This document shows positions 60,062 to 64,000 of a stretch of DNA of 64,000 nucleotides, one piece after another. How positions within the stretch are numbered: the first letter of the stretch is position 1; the number at the start of each line of letters is the position of its first letter. The stretch comes from an uncultured Lachnospiraceae bacterium (lineage in GTDB: Bacteria > Bacillota > Clostridia > Lachnospirales > Lachnospiraceae): NCBI GenBank assembly GCA_910586645.1, contig CAJUIS010000002.1, forward strand, positions 121,238 to 185,237, written 5' to 3'. A model generated the notes under the pieces. The model was not told where the DNA came from and did not search any database. It worked only from the letters and a program-made list of their open reading frames with translations. The translations under genes and the position numbers were made by a program.

Positions 60062-61049
60062 TTCTGTACCAGTATCCAAAATTTCCTGTTTTGTATTCCG
60101 TATGTCTTGCCGTCCGAAATTCCGGAAATCCAAACATGGAAGCCATGATCCGCTCCTGATTCTGAAATACACCGGGCACCCCGATAAAATATTTTATGTT
60201 TCCCGCTTCTTCCATTTTTCCGAAAATAATATGGCGGTAATTAAAGAATCCATGCAAGAGAAAACTGTTATTCCCAATATACCAGTATTTCTGCGGAAAT
60301 TCTTTCAAATCATTTAACTGCATACGGACGCATTCGATAGCCTTTCCTTCAAACGGGAAGCATATATTTAATTTCAGGCGGAATTTTTGAAAAATCCTTT
60401 CCCACCCTGCTTCTGCGAAAAATTCTTCTTCCGGCAGCTCCGTAGCCCGTATTGTTTCTTCCGGGATTTCATCCCCATTTTTTTCTGAAACCCCTTTTTC
60501 TCTCTCTTCCTTCGTTTGTTCCGGCTCCGCCTTTTCTCTCTCTTCCTTCGTTTGTTCTGACTCCGCTTTTTCCGTCTTTTTTGGGACTTCCTGTTCCGCT
60601 TTCAAATCCGCCTTTGGTTCCGGCAGGACTGGCTCTTTTAAACTTTCATCGTTTCTTTTTTCCGCTATCCGGAACTCTTTTCCCAGGATTCCTCCTTCTT
60701 TCCAACGGCTTGCAAGAAATCCCTCTTCTCCAAAAGGAATATAAATTCCTTCCATATCGCCCATTTTCATACCGAAATCCGCAAGTTCTTTCATGTCAAA
60801 TGCGCAGCGGACGTCCCAGGCCCCTCTTACGGAAGTGAAGTTTCCAACCGGAACCGCCTGCATAATATTCCGGCTTTCTGCAAATAAATAGATTGTGGCT
60901 TCCGGCTGTTCTATACTTACATTACGAATATGCACTTCCATTCTGCATATGCCGCTCCGGATTTCAATTTTTGCAAATCCGGCGTTTTCCATTTTTTCAT
61001 TATTTTTATATCTATGAATATAGGTAATAAACCGCTGTAAACCTGCCAT
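60054..61049 (-). CDS. DUF6128-like hypothetical protein
   Basis: The 331-residue protein has an N-terminal beta-rich part (CRMEVHIRNVSIEQPEATIY) and a charged central region with two copies of EQTKEEREKAE-type sequence. The C-terminus is conserved (PQKYWYIGNNSFLLHGFFNY, RHIIFGKMEEAGNIKYFIGV). I recognise this layout from Lachnospiraceae proteins of unknown function annotated as DUF6128. AAAAGGGG precedes the ATG. There are no catalytic motifs or membrane segments, and no function can be given. Confidence 0.75.
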   Translation of the reverse strand: MAGLQRFITYIHRYKNNEKMENAGFAKIEIRSGICRMEVHIRNVSIEQPEATIYLFAESRNIMQAVPVGNFTSVRGAWDVRCAFDMKELADFGMKMGDMEGIYIPFGEEGFLASRWKEGGILGKEFRIAEKRNDESLKEPVLPEPKADLKAEQEVPKKTEKAESEQTKEEREKAEPEQTKEEREKGVSEKNGDEIPEETIRATELPEEEFFAEAGWERIFQKFRLKLNICFPFEGKAIECVRMQLNDLKEFPQKYWYIGNNSFLLHGFFNYRHIIFGKMEEAGNIKYFIGVPGVFQNQERIMASMFGFPEFRTARHTEYKTGNFGYWYRII

Positions 61050-61126
61050 ACTGCCCCTTTTTTACGCTTTTACTGCATTGTATGCAGGCCATTGTAAAAT
61101 ATACCCGAAAAATATTGAAAAAAAGA

Positions 61127-61188
61127 TTGACAAGCTTCCGCTCTTGTATTATAGTAAAAAAGGAATTGATAATGATTACTATTATTAA
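61127..61188 (+). promoter_or_regulatory. perR promoter with Per/Fur-like operator
   Basis: TTGACA (61127-61132), a 17-base spacer and TATAGT (61150-61155) form a strong sigma-A promoter. Just downstream, 61166-61188 holds TTGATAATGATTACTATTAT, which resembles the Fur/PerR box with 7-1-7 symmetry. Autoregulation by the PerR-like product is expected. Confidence 0.75.
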
Positions 61189-61206
61189 AAAGGCAAGGAA
61201 CACAAA

Positions 61207-61587
61207 ATGCTTAAATACAGCAGACAACGCGAATTTATCAGAAATTATCTGAATACCCACCGGACACATCCGACGGCGGAAACTGTTTATTTAGATATGA
61301 AACAGGAATTTCCCAATATCAGCCTGGGAACTGTCTACCGGAATTTGAAGTGTCTTACAGATTTAGGCGAGATTCTGCGTATTTCTTCCGACAGCGGACC
61401 GGATCGCTATGACGGCTGCACTGCGCCTCATTATCATTTTACCTGTACCAAATGCGGCAGACTTTCCGACATTGACATCAATCCGAAAATACGGCTTGAC
61501 GAAATGGCCGAGGAGAGCTTCGCAGGAACAATTACGGGTCATTCTGCACATTTTTTCGGGCTATGTCCGGAATGTAATAAACAATAA
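61207..61587 (+). CDS. perR: PerR-like Fur-family peroxide regulator
   Basis: The 126-residue protein has the Fur winged-helix region (HPTAETVYLDMKQEFPNISL, GTVYRNLKCLTDLGEI), the metal-site block DRYDGCTAPHYHFTCTKCG and a structural zinc pair CPEC at the end. The HYHF site and length fit PerR, which senses peroxide through metal-catalysed histidine oxidation. It is followed 30 bases later by rubrerythrin, a classic PerR target. Its promoter carries a likely operator. Confidence 0.87.
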   Translation: MLKYSRQREFIRNYLNTHRTHPTAETVYLDMKQEFPNISLGTVYRNLKCLTDLGEILRISSDSGPDRYDGCTAPHYHFTCTKCGRLSDIDINPKIRLDEMAEESFAGTITGHSAHFFGLCPECNKQ

Positions 61588-61617
61588 AATTTTTTAAAAG
61601 AAAAGGAGATCATTATT

Positions 61618-62160
61618 ATGGCAAAATTTGTATGTTCTGTATGTGGTTATGTTCACGAAGGAGATTCCGCTCCGGAATCATGTCCCATTTGTAAAGCTCC
61701 CGCAGACAAATTCACCAAACAGGAAGGTGAAAAAAGCTGGGCTGCCGAGCATGTTGTAGGCGTTGCAAAAGGCGTAAGCGAGGACATTGTAGCTGATTTA
61801 AGAGCAAACTTTGAAGGAGAATGCTCCGAAGTCGGTATGTATCTTGCTATGGCAAGAGTCGCTCACAGAGAAGGCTATCCTGAAATCGGATTATATTGGG
61901 AAAAAGCTGCATGGGAAGAGGCTGAACACGCTGCAAAATTTGCAGAACTGCTGGGTGAAGTCGTAACAGACAGCACGAAGAAGAATCTGGAAATGAGAGT
62001 CGACGCAGAAAACGGCGCTACAGCCGGCAAATTCGACCTTGCGAAAAGAGCAAAAGCTCAGAATCTGGATGCCATCCATGATACCGTACATGAAATGGCT
62101 CGTGACGAGGCCAGACACGGCAAGGCATTCGAGGGTCTTCTTAAGAGATACTTTGGCTAA
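61618..62160 (+). CDS. Reverse rubrerythrin (rubredoxin domain first)
   Basis: The 180-residue protein has an N-terminal rubredoxin domain (CSVCGYVHEGDSAPESCPIC) followed by a diiron ferritin-like domain with EGECSEVGMY, AWEEAEHAAKF and DEARHGKAF. This inverted domain order defines reverse rubrerythrins of anaerobic Clostridia, which reduce hydrogen peroxide and oxygen using reduced electron carriers. AAGGAG precedes the ATG. It forms an operon with perR and is followed by a strong terminator. Confidence 0.95.
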   Translation: MAKFVCSVCGYVHEGDSAPESCPICKAPADKFTKQEGEKSWAAEHVVGVAKGVSEDIVADLRANFEGECSEVGMYLAMARVAHREGYPEIGLYWEKAAWEEAEHAAKFAELLGEVVTDSTKKNLEMRVDAENGATAGKFDLAKRAKAQNLDAIHDTVHEMARDEARHGKAFEGLLKRYFG

Positions 62161-62201
62161 GAAAAACGCCTGTTTTTAAAAAACTTGAAAGGATCTTGAA
62201 C

Positions 62202-62239
62202 AAAAAGGGAATGAATCGGAGATGATTTATTCCCTTTTT
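62202..62239 (+). terminator. Terminator of the perR-rubrerythrin operon
   Basis: A 16-base-pair stem (62202-62217 with 62224-62239, one wobble), 6-base loop and T run lie 41 bases after the rubrerythrin stop. Confidence 0.92.
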
Positions 62240-62935
62240 AACTGTCCTTTTGCTGCATTTTCTCGTTTAGGATAATCCAACGGGAACTATATATTGCCTT
62301 TTTTGGAAATTGACCTTTGTTGCATTCCTATTCTACCCCATAAATACCCTGTTTTTTTAAGTCTTTTTTGACATTTCCAGTTTTACATCTTACAACAACT
62401 CGACAATAACTTGCCTAAAGCCTGTCATCAGGCGACGAATTAACCAATTCAAGAACGGAAATCATCTCCCCGTTCAAACTTTTATAGATGTTTGGTTCGG
62501 CTTCCTTTGTAACGCTAATTCCATTTTATCCTGCTGCCGCTTTCATATTTTTAAACAGCCTCTCATTTGCTGCACATACTGCAAATGAGCAGCCGGCGGC
62601 GTATTCATCTGCCCTTCTGACACGATAGCCGCCCGTATACATTAACGCTGTTTCAGCTTTCCTTGATTCTTTCTTTATGCTGCGCTCTGTCGTTTGGACT
62701 GACAGAGTTCCTGACGGCATATCGGGGCTCTTCCTCAAAAAAGTTTAGCGTGAAATTCTTGTTCATATGCCCATAAATCAAGCCTTTCTCAATATAACCA
62801 GATTTTTTGCGCAAAACTTGTAAGCAGACTATGAAAATAAATGATTGTTTCCGGTTTTATTTTCTGATTATTCAAAATATTATAAATGAAATTTCAATCA
62901 TAAGAGATAATAATTAGTATCTGTCGAATTTTTCA
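62240..62935. other. About 700 bases without a convincing gene
   Basis: No intact gene is visible. On the minus strand 62526-62738 could encode 70 residues (TLSVQTTERSIKKESRKAET, RRADEYAAGCSFAVC). The same frame continues after one stop as NGISVTKEAEPNIYKSLNGE until a stop near 62412, which looks like an eroded coding remnant. No start site with a good ribosome binding sequence was found. The remaining bases are AT-rich and show no recognised RNA or repeat. Confidence 0.5.
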
Positions 62936-62964
62936 TTGACATTTTTTGATTCTTTAGATATAAT
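62936..62964 (+). promoter_or_regulatory. Near-consensus sigma-A promoter of an orphan leader transcript
   Basis: TTGACA (62936-62941), a 17-base spacer and TATAAT (62959-62964) are both perfect consensus hexamers. The predicted transcript starts near 62971 and would end at the 63145-63189 terminator, giving about 215 bases. No full-length gene follows on this strand. Confidence 0.85.
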
Positions 62965-63007
62965 AAATTTATCAAAAGAACAGGAGGTACAATCCACCAA
63001 ACACTTA

Positions 63008-63100
63008 ATGTTTCACCTCAAAAATCCTTATCATAAGGTTTTTATCCCAGAGAACAGATTCGGGGAATCAAATCAGAAATTCTTTTCATGGATTTGGTAA
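63008..63100 (+). CDS. Putative 30-residue leader peptide
   Basis: The ORF encodes MFHLKNPYHKVFIPENRFGE and ten further residues ending SWIW. Its start lies 19 bases after AGGAGGT, longer than ideal. A short terminator hairpin (63020-63043) lies inside its coding sequence, so ribosome stalling here could control transcription. No family was recognised. It may not be translated. Confidence 0.4.
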   Translation: MFHLKNPYHKVFIPENRFGESNQKFFSWIW

Positions 63101-63128
63101 TGGGAAATAAAAATGGAGGTACAATCCA

Positions 63129-63146
63129 ATGAACAGCATAGTTTAA
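63129..63146 (+). CDS. Five-codon ORF with a perfect ribosome binding site
   Basis: ATG AAC AGC ATA GTT TAA (MNSIV) follows TGGAGGT by 8 bases. The stop codon runs into the terminator stem. The site looks like the start of a lost larger gene, or a minimal peptide used to load ribosomes. Confidence 0.35.
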   Translation: MNSIV

Positions 63147-63189
63147 AAGCGGCATCAATTCAGATGAATTTGATGCCGCTTTTCTTTTA
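63145..63189. terminator. Bidirectional terminator between the leader transcript and queT
   Basis: The arm AAAAGCGGCATCAATTCA (63145-63162) pairs with 63165-63183, apart from one bulged base, and a T-rich tract follows on the plus strand; the opposite strand also ends in TTTT. It ends the plus-strand leader transcript and can also end queT, whose stop is at 63198. Confidence 0.88.
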
Positions 63190-63197
63190 TTGAAAAC

Positions 63198-63722
63198 TCA
63201 ATGACCGCGTGTTGCTTTCTGCACTTCATAAGGCCTGAATATCACATTCCGATACTTATCCAAAACGACAAGCAGAATCATCCCCAGCACACCGCAGGAA
63301 ATAATTTCTCCAATCCCCACTGTCAGCATAAAATACGGAACAGATCCCTCAAACCGGTAAACATATGCCAGCACAAACGGAACAATCACCGTATTTGCCA
63401 CAATTGGAGGAATCGGCGCCGCCAATTTATACTTTCTAAGCCAATACGTTCCAATGGCTCCAAGCAGTGTCGCCAGACTTCCAAACGCAATATCAAGCGG
63501 CAGGCAGCCCGTCAGCAAATTGCCAATTACGCATCCAACTGTAAGCCCTGGTATAGCCGCAGAGGTAAAATATGGCAAAATCGTCAACGCTTCAGAGAAG
63601 CGAATCTGAATGGCATAACTTGCCAGCCCCAACGCCTGGGCAATCATAGTCAGCACGACATACAATGCGGCGATCATAGCCGCCTGAGTGATAAACAGTA
63701 CTTTTTTGTCTCTCATATTCAA
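63198..63722 (-). CDS. queT: QueT-type ECF transporter S component for a queuosine precursor
   Basis: The 174-residue, highly hydrophobic protein has about five to six membrane helices and the QueT pattern LFITQAAMIAALYVVLTMIA, QIRFSEALTILPYFTSAAIP and LTGCLPLDIAFGSLATLLGA. QueT captures a queuosine precursor (preQ0, preQ1 or queuine) and works with shared ECF energy-coupling proteins. A preQ1-I-like riboswitch lies directly upstream and its tail contains the ribosome binding site, which supports this assignment. Confidence 0.93.
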   Translation of the reverse strand: MNMRDKKVLFITQAAMIAALYVVLTMIAQALGLASYAIQIRFSEALTILPYFTSAAIPGLTVGCVIGNLLTGCLPLDIAFGSLATLLGAIGTYWLRKYKLAAPIPPIVANTVIVPFVLAYVYRFEGSVPYFMLTVGIGEIISCGVLGMILLVVLDKYRNVIFRPYEVQKATRGH

Positions 63723-63728
63723 TTCTCT

Positions 63729-63770
63729 CCTTTAGTTTTGTTTTAGGTGAGGAAGGTCTCGAACTCACCG
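63729..63770 (-). promoter_or_regulatory. preQ1-I-like riboswitch upstream of queT
   Basis: On the minus strand a 6-base-pair stem GGTGAG/CTCACC (63764-63769 with 63746-63751) holds a 12-base loop TTCGAGACCTTC. The A-rich tail TAAAACAAAACTAAAGG can form a pseudoknot, with its AAGG pairing to CCTT in the loop. This is the class I preQ1 aptamer layout. The tail runs into the Shine-Dalgarno sequence AAAGGAG, so ligand binding should block translation of queT. Confidence 0.8.
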
Positions 63771-63816
63771 TTTTATTTTGGAAAAACCTTCATTTTATGG
63801 ACTTTTCCGATGCTCT

Positions 63817-63844
63817 ATTATAAAGCAATATGGAAAAATGTCAA
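63817..63844 (-). promoter_or_regulatory. Sigma-A promoter of queT
   Basis: On the minus strand TTGACA (63839-63844), a 16-base spacer and TATAAT (63817-63822) are both consensus. The predicted leader is about 90 bases and contains the preQ1-type aptamer. Confidence 0.85.
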
Positions 63845-64000
63845 GCCCTGACTCAATTTTTGACTCAACTTTTGGCATTGTGTGATAAAATGAGATAAAG
63901 ATAGATAAAACTTAAAAATAGCCGCTTGAAAAACAAGCGACCCTAGTGTATAATCCCATCTTTGACAGTTGAAAATCAGAAAAATCGCTGTATCCCTTGT
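63845..64000. other. Non-coding right edge with a small terminator-like hairpin
   Basis: No gene is visible. CGCTTG (63923-63928) and CAAGCG (63934-63939) form a 6-base-pair stem around five A. On the minus strand the stem is followed by GCTATTTTT, so it may end a gene lying to the right of the window. A TGACTCAA sequence is repeated at about 63849 and 63861. Confidence 0.45.

Larger units (their letters stand above)
62971..63189 (+). ncRNA. Attenuator-like short leader transcript without a downstream gene
   Basis: Between a perfect promoter and a strong terminator lie an AGGAGGT site (62982-62988), a 30-codon ORF (63008-63100), an early hairpin CCTTATCATAAGG followed by five T (63020-63043) inside that ORF, and a second GGAGGT site (63115-63120) before a 5-codon ORF (63129-63146). 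Both ribosome sites share the 14 bases GGAGGTACAATCCA. This layout is typical of drug-inducible attenuators ahead of ribosome-protection or ABC-F resistance genes. Here the resistance gene is absent. A stand-alone regulatory RNA is the alternative. Confidence 0.6.

Noticed and set aside
63845..64000. Insertion-sequence or integrase end at the right edge
   Set aside because: The small hairpin and short direct repeat are not enough; no transposase, terminal inverted repeat or target duplication can be seen in the window.

Overview
The window looks like chromosomal DNA of a motile, Gram-positive anaerobe of the class Clostridia, most likely a Lachnospiraceae member. This rests on a csrA/fliW/flgKL/fliDS flagellar block of the Firmicutes type, sigma-D-like promoters, a rubredoxin-first rubrerythrin behind a PerR-like regulator, a preQ1-type leader before queT, and strong AGGAGG ribosome binding sites. 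No rRNA, tRNA, CRISPR array or intact insertion sequence was seen.

Region 1 (1-21414, minus strand) is one long surface-glycan or flagellin-glycosylation island. It starts with a PseB-type UDP-GlcNAc 4,6-dehydratase, followed by a DegT-family sugar aminotransferase, several glycosyltransferases, methyltransferases, a WbqC-like protein and two beta-propeller proteins. It ends with a D-glycero-D-manno-heptose activation set (a fused HddC-GmhB protein and HddA), a radical SAM protein and a partial gene cut by the left edge. A sigma-D-like promoter lies directly upstream of pseB, so the island is probably co-expressed with flagella. Two CgeB-like glycosyltransferase paralogues (21576-23943, plus strand) are transcribed divergently from a sigma-A promoter.

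Region 2 (23930-37681, minus strand) is the late flagellar block: Maf glycosyltransferase, a small helical protein, a short flagellin with its own sigma-D promoter and terminator, a FliT/FlgN-like protein, FliS, FliD, FlaG, CsrA, FliW, FlgL, two adjacent FlgK-like hook proteins, FlgN and FlgM. The flagellin leader carries a hairpin presenting GGA next to a second GGA in the Shine-Dalgarno sequence. This is the expected layout of a CsrA target.

Region 3 (37778-50848) is a Ter/Tel-type stress cluster: HAD phosphatase, PMCA-type calcium P-ATPase, two TerD proteins, TelA, YceG, a trypsin-like protease with a YceG-like N-terminus and a variable Lys-Pro-Ala repeat linker, a plus-strand CitE-like lyase, and two phosphoribosyltransferase-like proteins (StiP type and TRSP type). 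It resembles the proposed TerD-linked nucleoside-like biosynthetic module, but no ATP-grasp or TerC gene is visible.

Region 4 (50974-64000) is mixed. It holds a 1799-residue secreted multidomain protein, a diguanylate cyclase, a C39-like peptidase, tadA, a GNAT acetyltransferase, a DUF6128-like protein, a perR-rubrerythrin pair, and queT behind a preQ1-I-like riboswitch. Between rubrerythrin and queT lies about 1 kb of mostly non-coding DNA. It contains a near-consensus promoter, two tiny ORFs that follow an identical ribosome-binding sequence, and two terminator-like hairpins. This layout resembles an antibiotic-resistance attenuator leader without its resistance gene.
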